Part shown: positions 16,627-25,510 of the stretch, one piece after another
Numbering within the stretch: the stretch's first letter is position 1
Layout: each line of letters opens with the position of its first letter
NCBI GenBank assembly: GCA_047605645.1
Contig: JASGFJ010000007.1
Location: 1 to 64,000 of the forward strand
Length of the DNA: 64,000 bases
Reading direction: 5' to 3'
Origin: UBA1309 sp047605645
GTDB lineage: Bacteria; Bacteroidota; Bacteroidia; Bacteroidales; Dysgonomonadaceae
Program-made: the position numbers and the translations under genes
The notes under the pieces: model-generated
The model's database searches: none
What the model was told of the DNA's origin: nothing
Seen by the model: only the letters and a program-made list of their open reading frames with translations

Positions 16627-18504
16627 ATGACTATGAAAAAAAAGATTTACGCTTGCATGCTTGTAGCCTTGAGTTCTTTATCCGGATATGGGCAGACTTG
16701 GTCTACCAGTGGGAATTCAGGATTAAGTGCAAGCAACTTTATTGGAACAACAGATGCAGTCCCTTTAACATTTAAAGTTAATAACAAGGCTGCGGGATAT
16801 TCCGGACATGGTAATACGGATTATGCCAACGTTTCCTTCGGATATAATTCGTTGAATTATCCGACTTCAGGAGGACGGAATGTGGCTTTAGGCATTCAGG
16901 CACTAACCAATAACAGCAGCGGATGGAGCAATATAGCTATCGGCTACTGGGCACTAGACACGAATACATCCGGTTCGGAAAACATTGCGATTGGAGTTTC
17001 TTCCATGGCTCAAGCAAATGGCAGCACTTCCCGGAACATTGGTATCGGAGTTTCGACCCTAAAATACAACATGGGAACGCTCAACACAGCCTTAGGAACT
17101 TATGCTGCAGAACAAAACACTTCCGGCTCACTCATCACTGCAATCGGGGCAAAAGCTTTGTTAAACAATACGACCGGAACCTACAACACAGCAGTGGGTG
17201 CTCAGGCCATGCAAAGCAATACCACGGGAGAGATAAATGTGGGATGCGGATCAGGAGCACTCTACAGCAATATTTCGGGTTCACACAATACAGGAGTTGG
17301 AAATGCTTCGTTATGGTCCAATACTTCCGGGAACGACAACACAGCTATCGGCGACGAGGCATTAGCCGGAAATCTCGACGGAAGTTGCAATGTGGCTATC
17401 GGTACAAGAGCACTTTGGTGTGGGGATAATCTTTCGGAATTCACAGCCTGGGGGCACGGAAGCAAAAATACCGCTACCGGATGGGAAGCAATGCGCTCAC
17501 TCAGTTCCGGCGAAAGTAACAGCGCTTACGGCTACCACTCTCTACTTTACACCGATGCCGGGCAATACAATGCCGCCTATGGAGCCTGGTCGCTATCAGG
17601 AAACACAAAAGGAAACGGAAATACCGCTTTGGGATATTATGCCCTGGCAACCAATACTTCCGGTTCATACAACACAGCAGTTGGATATGGAGCCGACTTG
17701 GATGCGACCAGCCTGACCAACGCAACAGTTATCGGATATGGAGCATCCGCCAATCGCAGCAATTCGGTCACAATCGGGAATAAGGAAATCGCGAGTGTAG
17801 GTGGCTTAATAGGATGGTCGACACTTCTCAAAGACGAGGAAAAGACAAATCAGACGGAAAATGTGCCCGGATTGTCATTTATTGCGAATCTAACTCCGAT
17901 CACATTCAATATTCCCAATTCTACCGAGACACACACTGGATTCTTAACTCAGAATGTGAAATCGGTGGCAGACTCCATCGGGTATCAATTCGGAGGCATT
18001 GACAAAACGGATAATACAACTTACGGATTGAGATACTCCGAGTTTATTGGCCCCTTGGTTATGGCTATCAAGGAATTAAGCAGTGTAAACGAGGAAAAAG
18101 ATTCCATTATTTCTGATTTAACAGCCCAGGTATCCACACTGCAATACCAGCTTAATTATTTGGCTAATGCATTAAACGTCAATTTACCTAGTGGAATGTT
18201 GGGTAATACAGCGATTGCGACATCCCGATCAACTATTGCAACCGCTTCTCTGGCTCAGAATTATCCGAACCCATGTACCCAATCAACAACAATCCCGTAT
18301 AAGCTTCCTGATGCATTCTCTTCGGCTCAGCTTATGATAACGAATGAAAAAGGTGCTCTGATACAAATCTCTTCATTACCTGCTTCTGAGGAAAACAGTA
18401 TTAGCATCAACACTTCTTCATTCAAAACGAGCGGCATATACCTCTATTCCCTACTGGTAGATGGCAAATTGATTGATACAAAAAGAATGATTGTAAAAAT
18501 ATAA
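16627..18504 (+). CDS. T9SS-sorted surface protein with tail-fibre-like repeats and degenerate S74 domain
   Basis: A 625-residue exported protein. It has a signal peptide (cleavage near SLSGYGQT), then about fifteen tandem repeats of roughly 17-20 residues with the core N-T/V-A-I/V-G-x-x-A-L-x-x-N-T-S-G-x-x (about 83-356). These resemble YadA-head and phage-tail-fibre left-handed beta-roll repeats, which trimerise. Residues about 390-490 look like a Peptidase_S74 intramolecular chaperone (ENVPGLSFIANLTPITFN, then GFLTQNV, then YSEFIGPLVMAIKEL), followed by a short coiled coil (485-515). The last 80 residues (NYPNPCTQSTTIPYKL onward) are a type A T9SS sorting domain. The usual S-D-G-R self-cleavage site is replaced by LLKDEEK. 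Start: ATG 16627 or 16633. Function is probably adhesion or a surface fibre. Confidence 0.85.
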   Translation: MTMKKKIYACMLVALSSLSGYGQTWSTSGNSGLSASNFIGTTDAVPLTFKVNNKAAGYSGHGNTDYANVSFGYNSLNYPTSGGRNVALGIQALTNNSSGWSNIAIGYWALDTNTSGSENIAIGVSSMAQANGSTSRNIGIGVSTLKYNMGTLNTALGTYAAEQNTSGSLITAIGAKALLNNTTGTYNTAVGAQAMQSNTTGEINVGCGSGALYSNISGSHNTGVGNASLWSNTSGNDNTAIGDEALAGNLDGSCNVAIGTRALWCGDNLSEFTAWGHGSKNTATGWEAMRSLSSGESNSAYGYHSLLYTDAGQYNAAYGAWSLSGNTKGNGNTALGYYALATNTSGSYNTAVGYGADLDATSLTNATVIGYGASANRSNSVTIGNKEIASVGGLIGWSTLLKDEEKTNQTENVPGLSFIANLTPITFNIPNSTETHTGFLTQNVKSVADSIGYQFGGIDKTDNTTYGLRYSEFIGPLVMAIKELSSVNEEKDSIISDLTAQVSTLQYQLNYLANALNVNLPSGMLGNTAIATSRSTIATASLAQNYPNPCTQSTTIPYKLPDAFSSAQLMITNEKGALIQISSLPASEENSISINTSSFKTSGIYLYSLLVDGKLIDTKRMIVKI

Positions 18505-18567
18505 AAACAGGTGAATGATTGAAACCTTAGTCTTCTTCCGCAAATCTCCAGACATTGAATTCCGGGG

Positions 18568-20031
18568 TCACATCTCGACTAATTCTTTTATACCATCCCG
18601 GTTAAACAACAGGCGGAATTTTCGGAAGAAGACTTGTCCCTGACTTTCTCCTCTGAATATAAAATGTAAAGGATAGACTTTGTCACCCTCAAAACAGATA
18701 TATCCTTTTTGGGAATCGGGAAAATACAGGTCGATCTCCGGATTACTCATTTTCTGAGTCAGATGCACGAGATAAAACTTCGTGATATCATTAATTCCAG
18801 CATAATGATACCCGTCCTTTTCGATCAGTTTCGCAAAAGAAAGTTTTACCAGCTTTTTATATAAAAGAATCTGTTCGTTGTAAATTTTATTTTCCGCTTC
18901 TACAATAGGTAAACGTCTTCGCATTGCCACCACCTCGGCTGGGAGGTGTTCTTCTGAAACATAATTGACCGACTCTTTTATTTCACCGATGACAACATCC
19001 CGGGTGCTAAGTCGGCGTTTACGATCGAAATATTTCTTTCCCAACTGCGAATCGAAATAATACCGCATCGAATCTTTGATCCGATCTTTAAACATATAAC
19101 TCACAATCAAAATCACAAACAACGGAAATGTATAGGAGGCATAATGCTTCTGAGCTGTAAATGTCACCACCGTAGCAAAGAGCATCGAAATCCCCGCAGC
19201 AATACTATAAAGCAATTGCTCTACAACCGCTCCGTCTTTTTTCATTTTGATATGCAGAAAGAGACCGCTCTCGATAAGTTTTTTCAAAATACCCCACTGC
19301 ATAACCACCCAGCTATTATTTTCCTTATTATCCCGATGAATGACCGGAAATTTTCGTTTCTTCCGCTCTGCAAGTTCCGATTCGAGCAATGGCAAGAGAA
19401 TACGACAGGCTTTGTCGTAAATTTTCCGTTGCCGAAATCCTTTCATCAGCCGGAATGCATGCTGCTCAGCGACATTACTAATAAAGTTGTCTGCATACGC
19501 AAAATTTTCACTCCATTCCCTATTGAAATTGGTGCTTTGAACCAAGGGATAAAGGCTCCGAAAATATTGCAGAATATTCCGCAAATCGGCTACAAAGACA
19601 ATTGTGTGCTTGAGAGCTTCAGCATCGGAGCAAGAGATAATAAAATTTACCTGATTGCGGATCGCACTTTTACAAATATTGGCAAAAAGTTTGGTTTGGT
19701 GTACAAAACACGCTCCTTTTTCATCTGAGGCCGGATCTTCGAGCAACTCACGCAAAGCCTTACTTAGCCTTTGCCCGGGACTTTCGGGATGATTGCCGAT
19801 AAGTTCCTCCAGTGAATAAACGGGAGTCATCAGACGAATATTGGATTTCAAATCCTTGAAGAATTGCTCTTTGGGATATGAATCCCTGTTTATATCGAGA
19901 CTATTGGGTATAAATATCCAACTGTTGATACTGAATTCACCTTTTTCGACATGCCCGACAGAGTCTGAAACCAAGGAAAATTTGATTTCAAACGAAAAAC
20001 GGTCATGTATCTTAACATTGGATTCTATCAT
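18568..20031 (-). CDS. Unknown two-TM protein coupled to a CYTH enzyme
   Basis: I do not recognise this 487-residue protein. Its N-terminal 260 residues are soluble and mixed alpha/beta. Two hydrophobic helices follow (about 277-295 and 302-318), and then a basic C-terminal region of about 165 residues (KKYFDRKRRLSTRDV). The soluble parts are probably cytoplasmic on both sides of a membrane hairpin. Its ATG overlaps the stop of the CYTH gene by four bases (ATGA), so translation is likely coupled. It is the last gene of a DUF4831-CYTH-this operon. It may be a membrane partner or substrate regulator of the CYTH triphosphate enzyme; that is inference from coupling. Confidence 0.75.
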   Translation of the reverse strand: MIESNVKIHDRFSFEIKFSLVSDSVGHVEKGEFSINSWIFIPNSLDINRDSYPKEQFFKDLKSNIRLMTPVYSLEELIGNHPESPGQRLSKALRELLEDPASDEKGACFVHQTKLFANICKSAIRNQVNFIISCSDAEALKHTIVFVADLRNILQYFRSLYPLVQSTNFNREWSENFAYADNFISNVAEQHAFRLMKGFRQRKIYDKACRILLPLLESELAERKKRKFPVIHRDNKENNSWVVMQWGILKKLIESGLFLHIKMKKDGAVVEQLLYSIAAGISMLFATVVTFTAQKHYASYTFPLFVILIVSYMFKDRIKDSMRYYFDSQLGKKYFDRKRRLSTRDVVIGEIKESVNYVSEEHLPAEVVAMRRRLPIVEAENKIYNEQILLYKKLVKLSFAKLIEKDGYHYAGINDITKFYLVHLTQKMSNPEIDLYFPDSQKGYICFEGDKVYPLHFIFRGESQGQVFFRKFRLLFNRDGIKELVEM

Positions 20032-20510
20032 TCACTATCTTTCCATTCGAGATAAGGGAAACGTGCCAATGAGGAATTGTAATAGCGAGCGTCTCCGGTC
20101 ACTTCCTTTCCAAGCCAGGACGGACGCATAAACTCCTCCTCTTCACTACCCAGCTCAACCTCCGCCATAACAAGTCCTTCATTCAAACCGTGGAATTCAT
20201 CTACCTCGAAAGTATGCTGACCAGCTTTGACCAGATATCGCACTTTGTCGACATAGTTCGGGTTACAAAGCTTTAATAGTTCCTCGGCTTCTTCCAAAGC
20301 GATCTCCTTTTCCCATTCATAGCGGCTCAATCCGTTCGCGGAAGTAGGCCCCTTAATAGTGATAAATCCCTTATTTCCTTTTCTTCGGATACGCACGCTG
20401 CGTCCCTCTGCCTCCGGAATAATATATCCTTGCTTTATCACCTTGTGGTCAAAAGCTTCTGATTTAAAATCACCTACTATAAGAAATTTACGTTCAATTT
20501 CGGTAGCCAT
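20028..20510 (-). CDS. CYTH-domain protein (triphosphate tunnel metalloenzyme)
   Basis: A 160-residue single-domain protein. The diagnostic ExExK motif opens it (EIERKFL, Glu-4, Glu-6, Lys-8), and tunnel residues RSVRIRRKG, GFITIKGP and the RYEWEKEI stretch follow. Short bacterial CYTH proteins usually hydrolyse inorganic triphosphate or related triphosphates with a divalent metal; adenylate cyclase activity is known only in a few. The gene lies 21 bp after the DUF4831 gene and overlaps the 487-residue unknown gene by four bases. Confidence 0.94.
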   Translation of the reverse strand: MATEIERKFLIVGDFKSEAFDHKVIKQGYIIPEAEGRSVRIRRKGNKGFITIKGPTSANGLSRYEWEKEIALEEAEELLKLCNPNYVDKVRYLVKAGQHTFEVDEFHGLNEGLVMAEVELGSEEEEFMRPSWLGKEVTGDARYYNSSLARFPYLEWKDSE

Positions 20511-20531
20511 CTAATAGTTTTGTCTTTGAGT

Positions 20532-21620
20532 TTATTGGATAATTTGTTTTACAGCGCCTAAATCGGGATAAAAAATAACGCGAATAGGTTGTTTGTTGTT
20601 GTCAAACATTTTTTCTGTCAAAACATCCTGTGTTCCGAATTGCACCACATCTACTTCTTTTTTTAGAAGACTCTGCCCTTCAAAAGTAAGCTCCAGGAGT
20701 GCTTTCGATGGAATATTATAGATAATCCCTTTTGACATTTTTTCAGCCAGCGCTTTAGCTTCTTTGTCTGTCAGGATAGGTTTTTCCACAGGAGTCTTAT
20801 TCACCAGTGACAAATAAACTGGAGCGCCTGCCAAATCATCGGCAGCAACAATGCCTAATTTTTTAGAAAAACGAAACAGCACCTGATTATCAATATTTCT
20901 ATCGGTAGGAATCATAGTCATTTCACTCGTAGAGTTTTCAGATTCTTCATGTCCGACAAACATTTCCGTCAAGGCTTTTTCCTGCTCTGTAAGTTGCCCA
21001 ATTACCAGTTTGTAAGCGTTTCCGTCGGGCGGCATATTGTCTGCATCACCGGTCAGGATATCATTTCGTGTTTCACGTAGCTTGAAAATCTGTTTGGCTA
21101 TCAGTTCGGCCTGCTTCGCTGTGGAACCTGCTGACATTATTTCTTCCGACAGGAAAGAACGAGGATTGGGTCGTAGTTGAGGCGCAACAGCGATTTCCAA
21201 TTCAGGAGTTTTCTCAGGTTCAATCACTGCATCGTTGTTTATTGCGCAGATCAATCCATCTTTGGTCAGTGTCACGAAAGGAGACTGCGTGTTTGAACGA
21301 AATTCGACTAAATAGGAATTGCTTTTATCGGGTATCCCTTTTGACTGAACATTCACTTTCTGTAGAGAATATTCAATACTGTTCTCTTTAATAGCATTCG
21401 TTACACCCAAATATCTTTCTGCATATTGATAAAACTCGCCCGCCGTCCGGGTTGTTTTCTTCACAGTTGTCTCAATCGTAAACAAAGTCTTGGGTAAAGA
21501 GTAGGTCACGCCATAGTTATTAGCCTTCACTGCAGACATTTTTACAGTGGTCTGAGCCTGCAAAGAGCTGCCGGCGAATAATCCCATAGCTAAAAAAAGC
21601 AGACCAAATGTATTTTTCAT
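20532..21620 (-). CDS. DUF4831 family exported protein
   Basis: A 362-residue protein with a signal peptide ending near SSLQAQ (residues 18-23). The sequence pattern YAERYLGVTNAIKE and KLRETRNDILTGDADNMPPDG is characteristic of DUF4831, a Bacteroidota-specific exported family of unknown function. It is probably periplasmic or surface-associated. It is the first gene of the operon with the CYTH enzyme and the two-TM protein. A good -7 element (TAGTTTTG on the minus strand) is at 21646-21653, 26-33 bp upstream of the ATG. Confidence 0.88.
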   Translation of the reverse strand: MKNTFGLLFLAMGLFAGSSLQAQTTVKMSAVKANNYGVTYSLPKTLFTIETTVKKTTRTAGEFYQYAERYLGVTNAIKENSIEYSLQKVNVQSKGIPDKSNSYLVEFRSNTQSPFVTLTKDGLICAINNDAVIEPEKTPELEIAVAPQLRPNPRSFLSEEIMSAGSTAKQAELIAKQIFKLRETRNDILTGDADNMPPDGNAYKLVIGQLTEQEKALTEMFVGHEESENSTSEMTMIPTDRNIDNQVLFRFSKKLGIVAADDLAGAPVYLSLVNKTPVEKPILTDKEAKALAEKMSKGIIYNIPSKALLELTFEGQSLLKKEVDVVQFGTQDVLTEKMFDNNKQPIRVIFYPDLGAVKQIIQ

Positions 21621-21645
21621 TGTTCAGTTTATTTTTATGTTTCTA

Positions 21646-21653
21646 CAAAACTA
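21646..21653 (-). promoter_or_regulatory. -7 promoter element for the DUF4831-CYTH operon
   Basis: TAGTTTTG on the minus strand fits TAnnTTTG and gives a leader of about 20 nt. No clear -33 element. Confidence 0.45.
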
Positions 21654-22175
21654 CAATAATTTATCAGATGAAAGAACATCCAGCTGCCGACAAATACCTC
21701 AAAGTAAATCAAATCAACATTTTTTATTAAAGGAAACATGCATTACATTCCGAACATTTGCATTGTTTTTCTTTGTCTGATATATGAATCAGCCTACCTT
21801 TGAATGCCCCTGTTGATGAGCAAGAATATTCTAAAAAATATTTTGTGAGTTTTGCGATTATTAAAAATGATGCATGGAAATACGACATCTACTTTTAAAG
21901 AGAGCTCTATTCGTATCCCATAAAAATATTCATTTGTAATTGACTTCATCTGACGAATGATGTTTCTTGTTTTTCAGCAATTTACAAAATAAAAAATCTA
22001 AACCTGATGTAAAGCATAAATTCAAGACCATTTACTTTAAAACAGCTCGTAAATAATCAAAAACAGGTAGGATATAAGCTATAATCAAAATTTTTAATAG
22101 AATGATAGTGAATGAGTTTATATTTTAATTTCGAAGTACGTAATTTATTTTTCGCAATTAGTTATATATAAAACA
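21654..22175. other. AT-rich intergenic region, nothing recognised
   Basis: About 520 bp between divergently transcribed genes. No ORF, RNA or strong hairpin was recognised. Base composition is markedly AT-rich toward the methyltransferase gene. Confidence 0.5.
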
Positions 22176-23009
22176 ATGACAAAAGAATACTTAAAAGACA
22201 ATATTCCCTCAAGAAACATCATAGAGGGTTTTGATGAGTTGCCGTTCTGGTCAGCACCATTCGGGTTGAAGTTATTGGAAAAAATCGATTATAAACCTCA
22301 TATCGCAGTATTGGATATTGGTTTTGGAGCAGGTTTTCCTCTCACTGAAATTGCGATGAGACTAGGAAATTCGTCTGTTGTATATGGAATTGATCCATGG
22401 AAAGAAGCAGCGAAAAAAGCTTTAAGGAAAACGGAGTTGTATCAAATCAGCAATATAAAAATCATTGACGGTGTAGCGGAACAGATTCCGTTAGAAAGTC
22501 AAAGTATTGACTTAATAGTGAGTAATAACGGCATAAACAACGTGTCGGATATAAATAAAACTTTTGACGAATGTTCCCGCGTCATCAAGAATGGCGGGCA
22601 ATTTGTTCAGACAATGAATTTAAGTAAGACTATGTTTGAATTTTATGATTTACTAAAAGAAACAATGTCCGAACTTGATATTCCAGAAAGAGTTGAAGCT
22701 ATAGATCGCCACATACAACAGAAGAGACCTGATGTAAATATATTTACTGAAAAACTTCAGAAGAGAGGCTTTATCATACAAGATTTGGATTTTGACCAGT
22801 TCAATTATTATTTTACGGATGGAACCACGATGCTTAATCATTATTTCATACGTTTGGCATTTATGAATTCATGGAAAAACTTATTGCCCGAAGATAGAAT
22901 GGAGGAAATATTTGACATCGTTGAAGCAAAATTGAATAAACAGGCCGAATTATTGGGAAAAATAACTCTTAGTATTCCTTTTGTTCTGATAAATGCTTTA
23001 AAAAAATAA
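22176..23009 (+). CDS. SAM-dependent class I methyltransferase
   Basis: A 277-residue methyltransferase of the UbiE/Methyltransf_11 type. Motif I is VLDIGFGAGFPLTEIA (about residues 46-61), an acidic residue follows in YGIDPWKEA, and motif IV-like IDLIVSNNGINN is near 110. The C-terminal 130 residues are helical and may set the substrate, which cannot be predicted; small molecules are likelier than nucleic acids or protein. The gene stands alone between two long AT-rich gaps (about 520 and 410 bp), a context that fits an acquired cassette. Confidence 0.9.
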   Translation: MTKEYLKDNIPSRNIIEGFDELPFWSAPFGLKLLEKIDYKPHIAVLDIGFGAGFPLTEIAMRLGNSSVVYGIDPWKEAAKKALRKTELYQISNIKIIDGVAEQIPLESQSIDLIVSNNGINNVSDINKTFDECSRVIKNGGQFVQTMNLSKTMFEFYDLLKETMSELDIPERVEAIDRHIQQKRPDVNIFTEKLQKRGFIIQDLDFDQFNYYFTDGTTMLNHYFIRLAFMNSWKNLLPEDRMEEIFDIVEAKLNKQAELLGKITLSIPFVLINALKK

Positions 23010-23423
23010 ATTCCGGAGAGTTCAACAGTCTTTACAAAACAATGAAGTTATCGCGATTTTCTCTTTTTGTCTATTTTCTTGATAAATAACCTGAGTTAGT
23101 CTGTCCGGAAGCTTTATTGCTGCATGCCCGGACAAGAAGTTTATTATCCCGATAGTAGCCGGCAGCCAAAGAGAAAGAATAAAAAATTAACGAGTCTATC
23201 CTTACACAGTAATCGGAGGTAGAACAGGATACAATAAATTTTTAGAAAGAGCTATGCAAATTATAAAGAAGAGTAATCAACAATTGATAATCAACAGAAG
23301 GCTAACCAAATATACCTTCGAATAGATTTCCAAAACCCGTATAATCGAATAAGGTATAAAGCAGGTAAATGATATTTATATAAGTTTTTGATGGAATGAA
23401 TAAAAAAGGATTATTTGCAGAAG
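23010..23423. other. Intergenic region with possible coding debris
   Basis: No intact gene. Short plus-strand pieces such as CPDKKFIIPIVAGSQRE (about 23126-23176) and a piece near 23222-23326 look peptide-like but are broken by stops and frame changes. They may be remains of a deleted neighbour of the methyltransferase. Confidence 0.3.
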
Positions 23424-24236
23424 TTACTCCCGAATAAATCCTCCCGTCACCATCCTCCCCGACTTCACGCCCTGTCTTCTCGCCGAGAAAAACAAATCGG
23501 CCCGGCTCTGTGTGCACAGAGGCATAATTTCTATGTTCTTGTCTGGAATACCGGCCTCCAGCAATAGATTTCTATTTACCAATTGAAGGTCGATGTGGCA
23601 TTTGCCGGTTTTAGGATGGCGGTAGGATGCGGACATCAAATCGATACTTGCCTTTTGAAACTCCGCAACAACCTCCTCTCCCACCTCAAATTTATCCACA
23701 GAGATGGCTGCTCCGATACCGAACAGAATATTTTCAGGCAAACAGCCGTATTCACGACACATGACATCAATTGTTTTTAAAACAATACACGCCACCGTTC
23801 CACGCCAGCCGGCATGAACAGCTGCCAATACGCATTTCCGCGGATCGAATGCCAATAAGGGAACACAGTCGGCAGTAGTAACACCAATACATACATTCGG
23901 CAAATTCGTGACCAACGCATCATAACCGGACATAGCCTCTTTCCGCGAATCAGGAGAAAGATTTATCAATGCCTCATCCACCCGGAGCACTTTGTCCTGA
24001 TGTATTTGATAAGGAAAAATAAGCTGTTCCAGGGAGAGACCGAGTTCAGCAGCTAATATTTCCCGGTTTTGAAGCACGTTTTCCGGATTGTCTCCGGCAA
24101 ATTCTCCCAGATTGAAAGATGCATACTCTTCTTTACTCACGCCGCCCTGGCATGTTGTCATAAAATGAGAAATGTTGCTGCAACCCGATAAATGGTCAAA
24201 CAGCAACATTTTATTATTTTTTTTCTGAACTATCAT
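23424..24236 (-). CDS. pgeF: Peptidoglycan editing factor PgeF (YfiH/laccase-domain family)
   Basis: A 270-residue cytosolic amidase that removes mis-incorporated L-Ser from UDP-MurNAc precursors in E. coli; older annotations call it a multicopper polyphenol oxidase. Signature motifs TTADCVPLLAFDP and VHAGWRGTV carry the metal-binding Cys and His, and LCTQSRADLFFSARR supplies the C-terminal Cys region. The ATG overlaps the obg stop by four bases, so it is translationally coupled as the last gene of hpt-adk-obg-pgeF. Confidence 0.95.
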   Translation of the reverse strand: MIVQKKNNKMLLFDHLSGCSNISHFMTTCQGGVSKEEYASFNLGEFAGDNPENVLQNREILAAELGLSLEQLIFPYQIHQDKVLRVDEALINLSPDSRKEAMSGYDALVTNLPNVCIGVTTADCVPLLAFDPRKCVLAAVHAGWRGTVACIVLKTIDVMCREYGCLPENILFGIGAAISVDKFEVGEEVVAEFQKASIDLMSASYRHPKTGKCHIDLQLVNRNLLLEAGIPDKNIEIMPLCTQSRADLFFSARRQGVKSGRMVTGGFIRE

Positions 24237-25393
24237 TTTTTATCGTCGTCCCAGTCTTCTTCGTAATAGTCGTATCCCTCTTCCTCTTCTTCGTCGTAAT
24301 CATCGTCATCGTAAGGAATTTCCTCATCGTCCTCATCGAATTCGAGTTTTTTGACATCAAGTTTACGATGTACAATAGATGCTGCCGCTTTGAGATGTTC
24401 TCCGTCCTTGTTCAACTCTTTCCACAACAAATCTTTCAGTTCCTGAATACCCTGATTCGCAATGGATGAAATAAACAAATATGGAATCTCAGGCAAATCT
24501 GCTTCCAAAGCTTCTTTGAGCTCGTCGTCAAGCATATCCGATTTGGTGATAGCCAATACCCGGTTCTTGTCGAGAAGTTCAGGGTTGTATTGCACCAGCT
24601 CATTCAGTAGAATCTGATATTCTTTGTGGATATCGTCTGCATCGGCAGGTACCATAAAGAGAAGCAACGAGTTGCGCTCTATATGCCGCAGAAAACGTAA
24701 ACCTAATCCCTTCCCGTCACTCGCACCTTCGATAATACCGGGAATATCAGCCATCACAAACGACCTGTGGTCGCGGTAAGGCACAATTCCGATATTCGGC
24801 ACAATGGTTGTAAAAGGATAGTTAGCTATTTTGGGTTTAGCTGCAGAAACCACAGATAACAATGTGGATTTACCGGCATTGGGGAATCCTACCAAACCAA
24901 CATCTGCCAGCACTTTCAACTCCAGAATAATGTATTTTTCTTCGTAAGGCTCACCTGGCTGCGCATAACGGGGAGCCTGATTGGTTGCCGTCTTGAAGAA
25001 ATTGTTTCCTTTTCCGCCTCGTCCGCCTTTCAACAAAACGACTTCTTGTCCGTCTTCCGTAACATCGCAAAGATATTCTCCGGTTTCGGCATCATAGGCA
25101 ACGGTTCCACAAGGAACTTCTACAATCTTGGTGTCTCCTTTTTTTCCACTACTCAGTCGTCCACTTCCGCTCTCACCGTGTCCGGCAAGGATGTGACGTT
25201 GATACTTCAGGTGGAGAAGTGTCCAGTAGTTCCGGTTGGCACGCAGGATAATACTTCCTCCGTCACCGCCATCACCACCATCAGGTCCCCCTTTGGGGAT
25301 ATATTTCTCCCGTCGGAAATGGGTGGAACCACGTCCACCTTTTCCCGAACGGCAAAAAATCTTAATATAATCTACGAAATTTGTTTCCGCCAT
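24233..25393 (-). CDS. obgE: GTPase Obg/CgtA
   Basis: An essential ribosome-associated GTPase of 386 residues. The glycine-rich Obg fold (1-158, with GGPDGGDGGDGGSI) precedes the G domain (about 160-330) with G1 GFPNAGKST, G3 DIPGI and G4 TKSD. The C-terminal tail is extremely acidic, almost all Asp/Glu/Tyr over the last 40 residues. It functions in 50S assembly and stress signalling. It lies between adk and pgeF on the same strand, with a repeat-containing 117-bp gap before it. Confidence 0.97.
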   Translation of the reverse strand: MAETNFVDYIKIFCRSGKGGRGSTHFRREKYIPKGGPDGGDGGDGGSIILRANRNYWTLLHLKYQRHILAGHGESGSGRLSSGKKGDTKIVEVPCGTVAYDAETGEYLCDVTEDGQEVVLLKGGRGGKGNNFFKTATNQAPRYAQPGEPYEEKYIILELKVLADVGLVGFPNAGKSTLLSVVSAAKPKIANYPFTTIVPNIGIVPYRDHRSFVMADIPGIIEGASDGKGLGLRFLRHIERNSLLLFMVPADADDIHKEYQILLNELVQYNPELLDKNRVLAITKSDMLDDELKEALEADLPEIPYLFISSIANQGIQELKDLLWKELNKDGEHLKAAASIVHRKLDVKKLEFDEDDEEIPYDDDDYDEEEEEGYDYYEEDWDDDKK

Positions 25394-25405
25394 TTTTATT
25401 TATGT

Positions 25406-25506
25406 GCTAATTTGCCAATTTGCTAATTTGAAAATAGTAAAATCCTGAGGCTGATGCAAATGATAATCAATTGGCATATTGTCTCATTGGCATATCAGCA
25501 TATTGG
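25406..25506. repeat. Short AT-rich repeats between adk and obg
   Basis: Two clusters of related words: GCTAATTTGCCAATTTGCTAATTTG (25406-25430) and, near 25470-25507, several copies of ATTGGCATAT / CAGCATATTGGCAG. Each cluster is internally repeated, and the second is partly the reverse complement of the first. Similar gctaatttg runs occur between genes in many Bacteroidota, possibly as transcript-end or spacer repeats. Confidence 0.6.
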
Positions 25507-25510
25507 CAGT

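Noticed and set aside
16900..17700. CRISPR-like or tandem-repeat DNA array
   Set aside because: The periodicity comes from the protein repeats of the surface protein; the DNA units are diverged and have no constant repeat with spacers.
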